NCBI GenBank assembly: GCA_966211815.1
Contig: CBIHOD010000001.1
Coordinates: 1-64,000 of the forward strand
Length of the DNA stretch: 64,000 bases
Direction of reading: 5' to 3'
Source: JANPCX01 sp966211815
Lineage (GTDB): Bacteria; Pseudomonadota; Gammaproteobacteria; Burkholderiales; Burkholderiaceae_C
How positions within the stretch are numbered: position 1 is the stretch's first letter; each line of letters begins with the position of its first letter. Below the pieces are notes generated by a model. It was not told the origin of the DNA. It did no database searches and was given only the letters and a program-made list of their open reading frames with translations. This document shows, piece after piece, positions 49,236 to 58,269 of this stretch. A program made the translations under genes and the position numbers.

Positions 49236-50936
49236 ATGATCGACGGCGGCCTCGATCAGCTCCCTTCGTGGTTGCCTGACGAGACCGTCTTCAGCTGGGC
49301 GTGCCGTTTTCACCGCTTGGCCGGGCATCGCCTGCCGTCGCAGACCTCGCGTATCCTCTTCGGCGGTGCTCGCCGAGGCGCGCAGCACGACCTGCCCAAC
49401 GGTCTCGCCTTCCTCGCCGAGCGCACTCAGGGCCGACTGGGGACGGCACGGGAAATCGCACTGACGCGGACCGTTCTTCGGTACTACCTCATTGCGCGCC
49501 CGGAGGGCGCGATGAGCTCAGCATTGGATGCGATGGCCGGCGAGACGGCGCAGGGGCTGAAGTTCCGTCTCGGCATGCTCACCAGCCGGTTCCGGGCCAA
49601 TCACCCGCTCAAGGCCTGCCCAGCGTGCATGGCGGAGGACCGAGCGGCCTATGCGGTGTCGTACTGGCATCTGGCCCACCAGTACCCTGGTGTGTGGATC
49701 TGTAGGCGCCACGGGGTGCCCTTGCACGCGGCGTCGATGAAGTTCAACGGCGTGGTCCGCTTCGCCTGGGTGCTGCCCGACGCCTCCGGACTCGCGCCCG
49801 TTTTCAGCGGTGATGTGGACACCGCCGCGTTCGCCCGGCTTGCCGGCCTTGTAGAGGGGTGGGTTTCGCTGCCGCCGGCATCCCTCAGCGTCCAGCACAT
49901 CGCCGAGGCCTGCAGGCGCCGGCTGTCGCAATCGCCTAGAACAGTCGGTTCGCCCATGACTCGCGGCTCCCTGGCCGAGAAGTACGCCACTGCCCTGATT
50001 GCGCTTCGCATCGTGCCGGAACTTGCAGCACTGCCTTGCGATGGGGCCGCTGCCCGGACGGAGCTGGACCGATGGCTGTTCGCGCCGCGCGGCAACACCC
50101 ACCCGCTGCGGTTGCTGGCACTCGTTGGCTGGTTGTTCGACGACTGGCGAACATTCCAGGACGAACTGGCATGCACTGAGAGCATCCGGCCGCCCGCACC
50201 GACAGTCGCAATGCCGGCGGCTCCGAGCGAAGCCGAGCGTCGCTTTGCCGAGGCACTCGCCGCCGGCGCATCGGTCACCGCGGCCGCCAAGGTCGCTGGC
50301 GTGGCGGTCAACACCGGCATCGCGTGGACTGCTCGCCTGGGGCTTCGAGCGCCCCGACGCCCGAAGCAGCTCGATGAAGCGACGCATCGCAAGATCCTGA
50401 AGGCGCTGAGGCGCGGAGACGGCAAAGCGGCGGTTGCCGCCCGCTATGCCGTCTCCCTCCAAACAGTGACGCGCGCTTTGCGTAACGAGCCGGGCCTCGC
50501 TGCCGAGCGCAAGGGCGCCATGCATGAACGGGACAGAGTAGGCGCGAGAGCCCAGTGGAGCGCAGCTCTGTTGCGCTGGCCGGCCATGGGACAGAAGGAG
50601 CTGCGTCATCGGGTCGGCGCGGCCTTCGCCTGGCTGTACCGGCATGACCGCGACTGGTTGATGAGCAACCAGCCGGTCGATCCGCGGCGCGGGCAACCGG
50701 CGCCGCGCGTCGATTGGGATGCACGGGACACGGTGCTGTCGTCCACCGTACGGCGCATGGCATGCGAGCTGGCAAGCTCTGGCGTAGCCCTGCCGATTCC
50801 GCTGTGGCGCCTCGCGCAGGCCCTCCCCGACCTCAAAGCCAAGATTGCCGCGCTGGATCGGCTGCCCCTGACCCGGGAGGCGCTACGCGCCGTCACGGCA
50901 CGACCTCCCAGGAAGACATCGTCCGAACTGCTTTGA
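49236..50936 (+). CDS. tnsD: TnsD-like TniQ-family target-selection protein
   Basis: This 566-residue protein has the TniQ N-terminal domain (PSWLPDETVFSWACRFHRLA). A zinc finger follows with Cys128, Cys131, Cys156 and His159 (CPAC...CRRH). A long C-terminal half has two helix-turn-helix-like stretches (ATHRKILKALRRGDGKAAVA and KELRHRVGAAFAWLYRHD). This length and layout match TnsD, which binds a fixed attachment site and recruits TnsC. In-frame starts exist 72 and 123 bases upstream; I prefer the ATG just before LPSWLPDE. It is followed by the Xre gene and a second TniQ gene. Confidence 0.85.
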   Translation: MIDGGLDQLPSWLPDETVFSWACRFHRLAGHRLPSQTSRILFGGARRGAQHDLPNGLAFLAERTQGRLGTAREIALTRTVLRYYLIARPEGAMSSALDAMAGETAQGLKFRLGMLTSRFRANHPLKACPACMAEDRAAYAVSYWHLAHQYPGVWICRRHGVPLHAASMKFNGVVRFAWVLPDASGLAPVFSGDVDTAAFARLAGLVEGWVSLPPASLSVQHIAEACRRRLSQSPRTVGSPMTRGSLAEKYATALIALRIVPELAALPCDGAAARTELDRWLFAPRGNTHPLRLLALVGWLFDDWRTFQDELACTESIRPPAPTVAMPAAPSEAERRFAEALAAGASVTAAAKVAGVAVNTGIAWTARLGLRAPRRPKQLDEATHRKILKALRRGDGKAAVAARYAVSLQTVTRALRNEPGLAAERKGAMHERDRVGARAQWSAALLRWPAMGQKELRHRVGAAFAWLYRHDRDWLMSNQPVDPRRGQPAPRVDWDARDTVLSSTVRRMACELASSGVALPIPLWRLAQALPDLKAKIAALDRLPLTREALRAVTARPPRKTSSELL

Positions 50937-50966
50937 ATGGACTTGCATATATGCATAATGTGATGC

Positions 50967-51344
50967 ATGAATGCATCGTCGACCCTGGCTGCTGAGGCGC
51001 AACTGATCGCAGCAAAGGCGAAAAGCCTCGGCCTCTCTCAGGTAAGCATTGCCGAAGCGATAGGAGCGAGCCAATCACAGGTCAGTCGCGTTCTCGCCGG
51101 GACGGCGAAGCGACGCTCCAGGCTGTTCGATAGGGTATGCAAGTATGTAAATTCAGCCGCTTTGCCGGCGGCGACCAACTCCAGGGCGGGCGCAGCCGAA
51201 CTAGAGCGCGCGCTGAGCGAGGTCTGGGACGGGACCGAGGCGCACGCGGAAGCCCTCGCCCTGGTAATCCGCAGCCTGGGCGTTTTCACGGCACCGACTC
51301 GCGGCCAAGGGAGCAGGCCGCCCAAGGCAGCCGGGACGCGCTGA
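50967..51344 (+). CDS. Xre-family helix-turn-helix regulator
   Basis: This 125-residue protein has an N-terminal helix-turn-helix (LGLSQVSIAEAIGASQSQVS) followed by an extended helical tail. Its stop codon immediately touches the ATG of the second TniQ gene (TGAATG), so the two are coupled. A/T-rich DNA with ATATGCATAATGTGATGCATG just upstream contains overlapping dyads that could be its operator. Xre regulators with transposition genes also occur in CRISPR-associated Tn7 elements; here a role in controlling TniQ expression is inferred. Confidence 0.78.
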   Translation: MNASSTLAAEAQLIAAKAKSLGLSQVSIAEAIGASQSQVSRVLAGTAKRRSRLFDRVCKYVNSAALPAATNSRAGAAELERALSEVWDGTEAHAEALALVIRSLGVFTAPTRGQGSRPPKAAGTR

Positions 51345-52376
51345 ATGCACATACCTGCACTGCTGCCCGACGAGCTCCTTGGTGGCTACCTCCAACGCAT
51401 TGCCACCCTCAACGCGCTCGACGGAGGCACCGCAGTTTTGAAACGCCTGCTGCAAGCACCGTGCAGAGCACGCGGCAGGGCTGCATGCCCGACTCCGCTC
51501 GAGCTCATTGCCGCCGCATCCCGGGTAGACAAGGCTTCACTGATCCGGACGCATTCCCTACTTCCTCTACGCCAATTGGTGACGCCCGGAAGGGCACCGG
51601 TCGCGTACGGGGAGAGGAGCCGCGCGCTGGAGCGCAGACACGTCGACCGATTGATCGAGCCTGGCTCGAAGCGCTGCCTGCAGTGCGCCCGAGAGGACGT
51701 TCAGTTTTGGGGCTTCGTCTATGTCCGACGCTCCGCGCAGCTACCGGGTGTGGACTGGTGCGCGAAGCACGGCATGGAGTTGACGCAGGTACGCGGGCAA
51801 GCGCTGATGGGTGCAGACGCGTCTCTGATCGAAATCACTCCGGCAGAACAGCGCTACATCGACATCTTCGGTGCCCTGATGGACCTGAATGAAAGAGTCC
51901 CGATGACGCAGGCGTGCCTGCGATTGCGAGATCGGACACGAGAACTTGGACTTCGGCAGCGAAGCGACCAAACAGGCAAGGGGCTTGGTGATCTGGCTCG
52001 TCAATTGATGCCCGCCGGCTGGCTGCGGCGGCACAATCCAGCGCAGGCAGACGTTCGGTGGGGCGGTGATCTGGACAAGGTCTGCGCGTATCGGCCGGTG
52101 CCGTTCACCGCGGACGTGTACGCGCTTGCGCTGACCGTCCTGTACGACTCGGCCGACAAAGCGCTGACGACCTTTCTGCGGCCGCTTGGCGCCGCGGAGG
52201 CCGAGCGAGTCAGCGAAGTTCGAGAACGTCGCGCAGCGGGACAGCGACGAAAAAGATGGATTCAAGGGAAGGGGTCAGCGGCAGCCGCCGCGTCGCGTGT
52301 CGAGCCCCACCACAGCGGCGACGATAGAGACAACGGCTGTCAGCACACTGCTCAGCAGCCGAGCGCAGCGCGCTAA
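51345..52376 (+). CDS. tniQ: Second, short TniQ-family protein
   Basis: This 343-residue TniQ protein starts HIPALLPDELLGGYLQRIAT and has the zinc finger Cys111, Cys114, Cys139 and His142 (CLQC...CAKH). It has a C-terminal region with a charged, Ser/Ala-rich tail after residue 305. It is shorter than TnsD and close in size to the TniQ proteins that pair with CRISPR effectors or other targeting factors. It is coupled to the Xre gene and converges on the cargo operon. A second target-selection route is inferred. Confidence 0.83.
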   Translation: MHIPALLPDELLGGYLQRIATLNALDGGTAVLKRLLQAPCRARGRAACPTPLELIAAASRVDKASLIRTHSLLPLRQLVTPGRAPVAYGERSRALERRHVDRLIEPGSKRCLQCAREDVQFWGFVYVRRSAQLPGVDWCAKHGMELTQVRGQALMGADASLIEITPAEQRYIDIFGALMDLNERVPMTQACLRLRDRTRELGLRQRSDQTGKGLGDLARQLMPAGWLRRHNPAQADVRWGGDLDKVCAYRPVPFTADVYALALTVLYDSADKALTTFLRPLGAAEAERVSEVRERRAAGQRRKRWIQGKGSAAAAASRVEPHHSGDDRDNGCQHTAQQPSAAR

Positions 52377-52463
52377 CGCACGGACGCACTCGCCCCGTTC
52401 CGGATACCCACGGTCGAGGAACCTGTCGTTCGCCAACCTCGAACGGCTTCGGCGCCCTGCCGT

Positions 52464-53597
52464 TCATAGCCTGCTGACGTACTCCAGGGCTGCCTCCGGT
52501 GTTGCTACAACCGTGCACTGGTAGAGTTTGTCAAGCGCCAGATCACTGCGCGTAAGCAGGCTACAGAGTGAGCGTTCGGTGAAAAATGCGTCGCAGTATC
52601 CGACGGCTGCAGCTGCGTGCTGATAGTCGAAGAAGTCGTTCGCCTTGAACTTCTGCCCCTTGTTCCAGCGCACAGCGGCATGCATGCATGTTTCGATGTG
52701 AAGTGTGCGCAGTGTGGCTTTGCCGCGTTCGGTCTTTATTGCTGCCGCAAGGACGCCGAGAGACTGGCGTTCGATATCCTTGTACTCTTCAGAGTCCCTC
52801 GCGGGACGCGGGCCCAACGAGGGTGGCGCCATATCGAGGAGGATGCTGGCCGCTCGACCGGCGTAGAGATCCAAGACGCCTACAACTTCGTGGTCGTAAG
52901 CTTGGTCAAAGCTCTTGAGGCCCGAGGCGTGTGTCTGAATATCCCGGGTCAACGTTTCGGCAAGTCGGGCGTGATGCTCGTCTCCGCCTGACAGGCTGTC
53001 GCCAATTCGGCGCTCCATCTCGCTCAGAGGGATAGTCCACATGTAGTCGAAGAAGGCCTTTTCTATCGCTCGTCCAGTGTCGGCGTCAAACATGTTGACC
53101 GACGGGCTGAAGTAGCCCAAGACGTTGCTGAGCTTGGTCCACACGAGCTCGTACAACGCGAACACCTGATTGGGTGCTAGTGCCGAGTGCAGAAGGTGAG
53201 CAATCTCCGTCCCCACCCTTAAGTCGAACGGAATGATGGTGACGCCAAGGCTTAGCTCGTCGATCAGCTCGGCCGTCCGCCGACGTGTAGCCGGGTCCGA
53301 TTGCTTGAAAACCTCCAGGAAGCAGCTATCCGAGATCGGGCAGAACGCCCGACCGCAATGAACGGCGCGCCGCAGCGCCCGGAGCAGATCACCATAGGGG
53401 GAGTCGGTGCTGACGGCTTCGGCATCCATCAGCCCGATCCAAAACTTGAGGTCCAGATAGACGGCGCGCCGCTCGCGGAGGCCGTTGGCAAGTTCTAACT
53501 GCTTGTTTCGGGTATGACGTTTGAGGTCGATGTGGGGTGCCGCACGGTGAGCGTCTATTGAGGCACCAACGAATTCGGGATCCGGACGGTGAGTCAC
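52464..53597 (-). CDS. PIN-like nuclease paired with the caspase-helicase
   Basis: This 377-residue protein has a PIN-like arrangement of acidic residues: Asp49 (VYLDLKFW), Glu95 (SCFLEVFKQ), Asp321 and Asp324 (NDFFDYQHA), and Asp336 (YCDAFFTE). The final segment reads ALDKLYQCTVVATPEAALEY. The fold assignment is by pattern only and moderately sure. The GTG start overlaps the stop of the caspase-helicase gene, so the two products are made together. In a defence setting it would cleave RNA or DNA once the helicase is triggered; that is inference. Confidence 0.65.
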   Translation of the reverse strand: MTHRPDPEFVGASIDAHRAAPHIDLKRHTRNKQLELANGLRERRAVYLDLKFWIGLMDAEAVSTDSPYGDLLRALRRAVHCGRAFCPISDSCFLEVFKQSDPATRRRTAELIDELSLGVTIIPFDLRVGTEIAHLLHSALAPNQVFALYELVWTKLSNVLGYFSPSVNMFDADTGRAIEKAFFDYMWTIPLSEMERRIGDSLSGGDEHHARLAETLTRDIQTHASGLKSFDQAYDHEVVGVLDLYAGRAASILLDMAPPSLGPRPARDSEEYKDIERQSLGVLAAAIKTERGKATLRTLHIETCMHAAVRWNKGQKFKANDFFDYQHAAAAVGYCDAFFTERSLCSLLTRSDLALDKLYQCTVVATPEAALEYVSRL

Positions 53598-56500
53598 GCT
53601 GCAGGAAGGAGCGTTGCGCCCGAATCAGGTCGAGCAAGCCGGGAAGCTGTGGCGAGCAGGGAAGGCGCGCGCGCTCCTAAAATGCGCTGGCAATCAGCCG
53701 GGCTCATTGCGGCGAAGTCATCGAGCGTGGTGATCCCGGCGCGCCACAAGAGCAGCATCTCGCCGCGGTTAAGTGGCAGTCTTGGATGAACCAGTGGCAG
53801 CAGTGCTGTCGGAATACCAAGCTCCAGCCGCTTGTAGAGGGCGAGCGATTCGTCCGGAGCTTCGGCCGTCTCCAAGATGATTGCCGCCATGCGGATGACG
53901 GACTCCAACAGGAAGCGGCAGCCATCAGCGTAGCCGCGCACGTCCCCGTGCCCGACCCGGCTGAATGCGTTCGCCGAGAATCGCGTTTCAATCTCGCTTG
54001 TCGCCACGCCCTCGATCCAGTCACGAACGATCAGTGCCCGCTTGCACCGGGCGTAGTAGTCGCGGTCACTGGCAGCGCCGACGCGCAGAACGCGTGAGAC
54101 GTTGCCGCCAAAGCGGCGAGCCGCCTCTTGTTGCCATCCCGCTTCTCCAGCGCCTCGAACCTGCGGTGTGAAGTCAGCGTCCCGTTCCGGCAGCCCCTCA
54201 ACAAGCACCGCCAAGCTCTCCAGATTTACTTCCTGCGCCGGGAGGCGCCGGATCAGATCGACAGCGCGCAAAGCGGACTCAAGGCTCAGCGGTGACTCGC
54301 CGCATGCACGTCCCAGAATGGTCAGCCGGAGCAGGCCATGACCCCCTTCAATCGCTTCCTCAATGAGGCCTTGCTGGATCATCCGCGCGACAAGCTGTTC
54401 AAGTCGCGGGATCATCCGCGTGCGCCAACCGGGATCGCGCAGCGTTGCAAGGTAGCCGCCGTATGTATTCGAGAGAAGGTCGATGACCGCACTGCGCTCA
54501 ATGTGCTTCACCTGCGCGAACAGCCGCATGATCCACGTGCCGGGGTTGCCATCATCAAATGACGATCGGATCGGTTCCGGCTGCGCCTCCACGTAGCGAC
54601 GCAACAGCTGTCGCTGCTCGCTACTTGAATCTGCGATAGCGATGGCTTTGCCTTCGGTCTCGTAGCCAAGCCGTCCAGCGCGACCTGCCATATTCCTGAA
54701 GGTGGCCACCGTATAGGGCACAGGACCGTCCGCCCCGGGAAACGCGGTCTCCACGATGAGTACGGTCGAGGCGGGCGTGTTGACTCCCGCCGCGACCGTA
54801 CTCGTCGCGACAAGCACCTGTATGCCGCCATCGGCTGCGCGGAAACCGCGCTCGACTGCGATGCGCTCGTCGCGTGTCAGATCTCCGTTGTGGAAAGCTG
54901 TCCCGCCCTGGAGCGCGGTCCGGAGATTCCCGGACATGGCAGAAGGATCACCTTCAGGAAGTTGGCTCAGTACCGCCTGCGCCGGTGGCAGACCTAACTC
55001 GCGTGCGAGGTACTGCGCGCATCCGCTCGCCGAACCCCGTGCATTGCGGAAGACGATGACCTTCTCCCCGTCGGACACCAGCTTCCGCACCAAGGGGACG
55101 ATTACGTCCTGCGATGACGGCTTCTGACCCCGCTGCACGATAGCCCATCGGTCGAGAACCGGTTCCGCCCGAACAACTCCCTGATCGTCTAGGTACTGCC
55201 ACACACCCGTGCGGTCGATGACCCCTTGCCGCAGGGGAATGGGTCGCTCGTTGGTTTGCAGCAGACTGCACGCGAGCCAATGCTCAAAGCGATTGGTATC
55301 TCCGATGACCGCGCTCAATGCCACCAGCTGCGGGTTCACGCCGCGCCGCCTCGCGCTAACGAGGCTTGTCAAAACCAGCTCAACGACCATGCCGCGGCCA
55401 GGGTCCGTGATGAACTGCGCTTCGTCCAAGACGACGAGGCCGAGCTGGTTGAGAAGGTAGGGTGCGGCGGCGGACAGTCCAAGGAACTTCTCGTAGGTAA
55501 AGAAGGCGATGTCGTACTTGCCTCGCAGTACGTCACCGACCTGGTCCTGCCAGTCGCCGCTGCACCGCGCGATGCGCAGGCCGAGGCGTTCACCGTAGAG
55601 GGCGGAGAAGTCCTCAAACTTTTCGTTGACCAACGCTTTGTAGGGCAGCAGAAAGACCGCCTTGCGTCCTTCGGAAATCGCCTTGATCGCTGCAAGCTCA
55701 CCGACGAACGTCTTGCCCGCGCTGGTTGGTGCGACGACAAGAAGCGATGTGCCACCAAGGACGTTGTGTTCGTTGACAGCGGTCTTTTGCAGCGCGTTCA
55801 ACCCATCAGGGAAGTCCTCCTTCCACGCATCGAGCACGTCCTGCTCGATCCCATACGCGGTCAGGTCTTGAAAATCGCCTGTTGTCTGAATCGCGCCACG
55901 CTCCGGGAACGCGGCGCGGTAGTGCTCTCCCTTGGCGCCGCGCGGCAGCGATAGCTCGCCCTCAACATAGCCGAACATTACCGGCGTCTGGTCATAGCCA
56001 AGCCGGTTGGCCGCTGCTCTGACGAGCCTGAAGACGTTGTCCGTGAGGCCGACCATGCTGACCGGCCCTTCAGCCTCCAGAAGGCAGTCGAGGACCGCCT
56101 TTGTGAAGAGACCGTGGCGCGTTTGCGGGTCTTCAAGAGCTGGTTGATCCTGCGCCGAGGCGGCCAACAGGACTCGACCGTTGCCCGACACCTCCGCCAG
56201 AGGCGCACCGATATCTCGCACGACCAAACCGAGGTCGAGCACACGGGCTGGCGCACCGCCGCTGAAGCAGCAGTCCAGAATCAGCACGACCACACGCGCG
56301 CGGGACTGGCGGAAACGTTCCGCCAGCGTACCCATGTCAATCGTGGTGCCGGGGATGTTTGCCGTATCGGTGTCGTGGAGAACGAGCCGGTGGTCCGCCG
56401 TCCCATGTCCGGCGAAGGTCAGGAGGACGATATCGTCTTCGCTGGCCGCGCCCAGAGTGTGATCGAGCGCGGCTGCAACGGCAGTCCCAGTCGCTGCCTC

Positions 56501-56644
56501 GTCGATGATCAGTGGTGCGTTGAGGCCGTCTATCGAGTCTGACAAGACGGCCCACAGCGCCGTTGCATCGCGCGCCGCGCCGCCGAGGTCGCGAATATGT
56601 GGGTCGCGATGACGGTCGACCCCGATGAAGGCGGCCCGGATCAT
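53594..56644 (-). CDS. Caspase-like protease fused to Ski2-like helicase
   Basis: This 1016-residue fusion has two catalytic modules. Residues 1-about 230 form a caspase-like (C14) peptidase with His80 (TFAGHG) and Cys126 (ILDCCFSGG). Residues about 280-700 form a superfamily 2 helicase with Walker A APTSAGKT (305-312), motif II DEAQ (407-410), motif III-like LSAV, motif V VATSTVAAGVNTPA, and motif VI NMAGRAGRLG (651-660), closest to the Ski2/Hel308 group. A helical C-terminal part ends at GITTLDDFAAM. It sits between a DUF2158 and a PIN-like gene, all overlapping or nearly so. A nucleic-acid-sensing, protease-activating defence role is inferred. Confidence 0.88.
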   Translation of the reverse strand: MIRAAFIGVDRHRDPHIRDLGGAARDATALWAVLSDSIDGLNAPLIIDEAATGTAVAAALDHTLGAASEDDIVLLTFAGHGTADHRLVLHDTDTANIPGTTIDMGTLAERFRQSRARVVVLILDCCFSGGAPARVLDLGLVVRDIGAPLAEVSGNGRVLLAASAQDQPALEDPQTRHGLFTKAVLDCLLEAEGPVSMVGLTDNVFRLVRAAANRLGYDQTPVMFGYVEGELSLPRGAKGEHYRAAFPERGAIQTTGDFQDLTAYGIEQDVLDAWKEDFPDGLNALQKTAVNEHNVLGGTSLLVVAPTSAGKTFVGELAAIKAISEGRKAVFLLPYKALVNEKFEDFSALYGERLGLRIARCSGDWQDQVGDVLRGKYDIAFFTYEKFLGLSAAAPYLLNQLGLVVLDEAQFITDPGRGMVVELVLTSLVSARRRGVNPQLVALSAVIGDTNRFEHWLACSLLQTNERPIPLRQGVIDRTGVWQYLDDQGVVRAEPVLDRWAIVQRGQKPSSQDVIVPLVRKLVSDGEKVIVFRNARGSASGCAQYLARELGLPPAQAVLSQLPEGDPSAMSGNLRTALQGGTAFHNGDLTRDERIAVERGFRAADGGIQVLVATSTVAAGVNTPASTVLIVETAFPGADGPVPYTVATFRNMAGRAGRLGYETEGKAIAIADSSSEQRQLLRRYVEAQPEPIRSSFDDGNPGTWIMRLFAQVKHIERSAVIDLLSNTYGGYLATLRDPGWRTRMIPRLEQLVARMIQQGLIEEAIEGGHGLLRLTILGRACGESPLSLESALRAVDLIRRLPAQEVNLESLAVLVEGLPERDADFTPQVRGAGEAGWQQEAARRFGGNVSRVLRVGAASDRDYYARCKRALIVRDWIEGVATSEIETRFSANAFSRVGHGDVRGYADGCRFLLESVIRMAAIILETAEAPDESLALYKRLELGIPTALLPLVHPRLPLNRGEMLLLWRAGITTLDDFAAMSPADCQRILGARAPSLLATASRLARPDSGATLLPAA

Positions 56645-56646
56645 GC

Positions 56647-56868
56647 CTACGCCCGCGTGACCCTGAGGGGGCCCGAAGGCGGCGCCACTTTCTCGAGCAG
56701 AGCTGGCGCAAAGGTCTCGCGCTGTACTACTTGTTTGGCTCCGACTCTTTCGAACCAGACGACGAAGACCTCATCGTCCACGGACGTCATCGTCTTGCCC
56801 ACTTGGTCTACTGTCATCGTCGGTCCGCCTGACTTCAGACGAACCAAATCCCCCGGAGCGAAGTCCAT
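56647..56868 (-). CDS. DUF2158 (YodC-like) small protein
   Basis: This 73-residue protein is a small beta-rich domain of the DUF2158/YodC type: DFAPGDLVRLKSGGPTMTVD and VVWFERVGAKQVVQRETF. The family is common, small and of unknown role. It lies two bases before the caspase-helicase start and is likely its operon leader. The promoter should lie in the 150-base gap to tnsC, which has no other gene. Confidence 0.8.
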   Translation of the reverse strand: MDFAPGDLVRLKSGGPTMTVDQVGKTMTSVDDEVFVVWFERVGAKQVVQRETFAPALLEKVAPPSGPLRVTRA

Positions 56869-57018
56869 AGCGTCCTCCTTGCCGCGAATGCTGTAAGCAT
56901 ATCCAGTTACTCACGGTGCTAGCAAGCGGTCAAGAACTGGAATACTGATAGCACTGACGGCATCAAGGCTGCGGGTGTTCGGCACGGCTGCCCCACCGTC
57001 TTTTGCAGCATGCGCATC

Positions 57019-58269
57019 TCACCACTGACCCACCGTAGTTTGAAGGTCTTCGAACAGTGCCATACGCCCGGGGTCGCGGCTCAACAAGGCCCGGACTGCG
57101 GGCTGCGTGGTCGCCATGGGTCCCGCAGCGGCTGCGTAGATGTGCGCCAATGACAGCGCCTTGGCTTCCCCTTCCAACGCCAAGCGCTGCGCGTGAATCA
57201 TCAGCGAGCCGCACAGACGTGGCAAACCGGCCGACAACTGATGCATGACGTTGGCGACCTCGTCACTGAGCGCGAGATGCCCCGGCAGCCACTGATACTC
57301 AAACAGCAGCGGCAGCAAGTTTTGCCGGAGATACAGATCCTCCGGACTAGACGCATGCGCCATGCGATGGAAGCCGCCCGTCACCAAACGTTGTGACGTG
57401 CTCATTCGAGTGCCGAATGCATTGATGCCGTCGGGAGTTCCGCACACGACAACTGGAAACCTGCAGGCGTTGATCAACGTCAACAGCATCTTCAGCGCCT
57501 CGTCGTCCACCACCCGGAGCAGCAGGCGAGACGGCCGGTCGCCGCTTGCCGCACGCCGCTCCTTGCGTTCGATCTTGAACAGGTTCTGGATTTCATCGAG
57601 CACCAGTAGACCGGGAAAGTGGCAGCCCATCCGTTGCACCCATTCGCGCGCCAAACTTTCCGGTGACCGCCTTCGCCCCTTCTGCAGGTCGCTCAGGTAG
57701 TCGGTGCCCAACGCCTCATCTGCTGCGGCGGCCCAGCTTTCCACCAGGTCGCGGATCTTCCCGGAGGCCGGCACGTCGATCTTCAGCCACAGCAGCTGCC
57801 GGACTGAACCCACGAGATTGGGAAAGCGCTCGTGGACCACCACTTGAGGTTTCAGGCGAAGCGCCCTGGTCAGCGCTGTGCTCTTGCCAGCTCCGGAAAT
57901 ACCGACCACGGACGCCGCGAGCTGTACGCCGTCCTGCTCGTATCCTGCTGTTGGGCGGTTGTACAGGCGCTCCCAGGTAGCCGCGGTTGACGGATTGCGG
58001 TGGACATACCCTTGGCGGATGAGGAGGTCCAGGGTCTTGGCCAAAGCAATGCCTGCGGGACTCGGGACATGAAGTCGGCGAATAGCAAAGAGCTCGTGCT
58101 CAATTACGTGGGGAGGCAACGCCTGCTCGGCCTTGCCTGGCACGGGTGGCTTGTGGAACAGTCGCTCGACGAGTTCGTCGGTGGACAAGATCGGTCCGCA
58201 GGCGTCGATCAGGAGATTGTTCCGGTAGCCACCATGGGCCAGTCCATCCGAAGGTGAAGACGCCTTCAT
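57019..58269 (-). CDS. tnsC: TnsC/TniB AAA+ ATPase
   Basis: This 416-residue AAA+ protein has Walker A GISGAGKST (123-131) and Walker B LLVLDEIQNL (221-230). A following sensor region has CGTPDGINAFG. It matches TnsC of Tn7-like elements, which assembles on target DNA and links TniQ/TnsD to the transposase. Its ATG overlaps the end of the transposase gene, so the two are co-translated. All motifs are intact. Confidence 0.9.
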   Translation of the reverse strand: MKASSPSDGLAHGGYRNNLLIDACGPILSTDELVERLFHKPPVPGKAEQALPPHVIEHELFAIRRLHVPSPAGIALAKTLDLLIRQGYVHRNPSTAATWERLYNRPTAGYEQDGVQLAASVVGISGAGKSTALTRALRLKPQVVVHERFPNLVGSVRQLLWLKIDVPASGKIRDLVESWAAAADEALGTDYLSDLQKGRRRSPESLAREWVQRMGCHFPGLLVLDEIQNLFKIERKERRAASGDRPSRLLLRVVDDEALKMLLTLINACRFPVVVCGTPDGINAFGTRMSTSQRLVTGGFHRMAHASSPEDLYLRQNLLPLLFEYQWLPGHLALSDEVANVMHQLSAGLPRLCGSLMIHAQRLALEGEAKALSLAHIYAAAAGPMATTQPAVRALLSRDPGRMALFEDLQTTVGQW

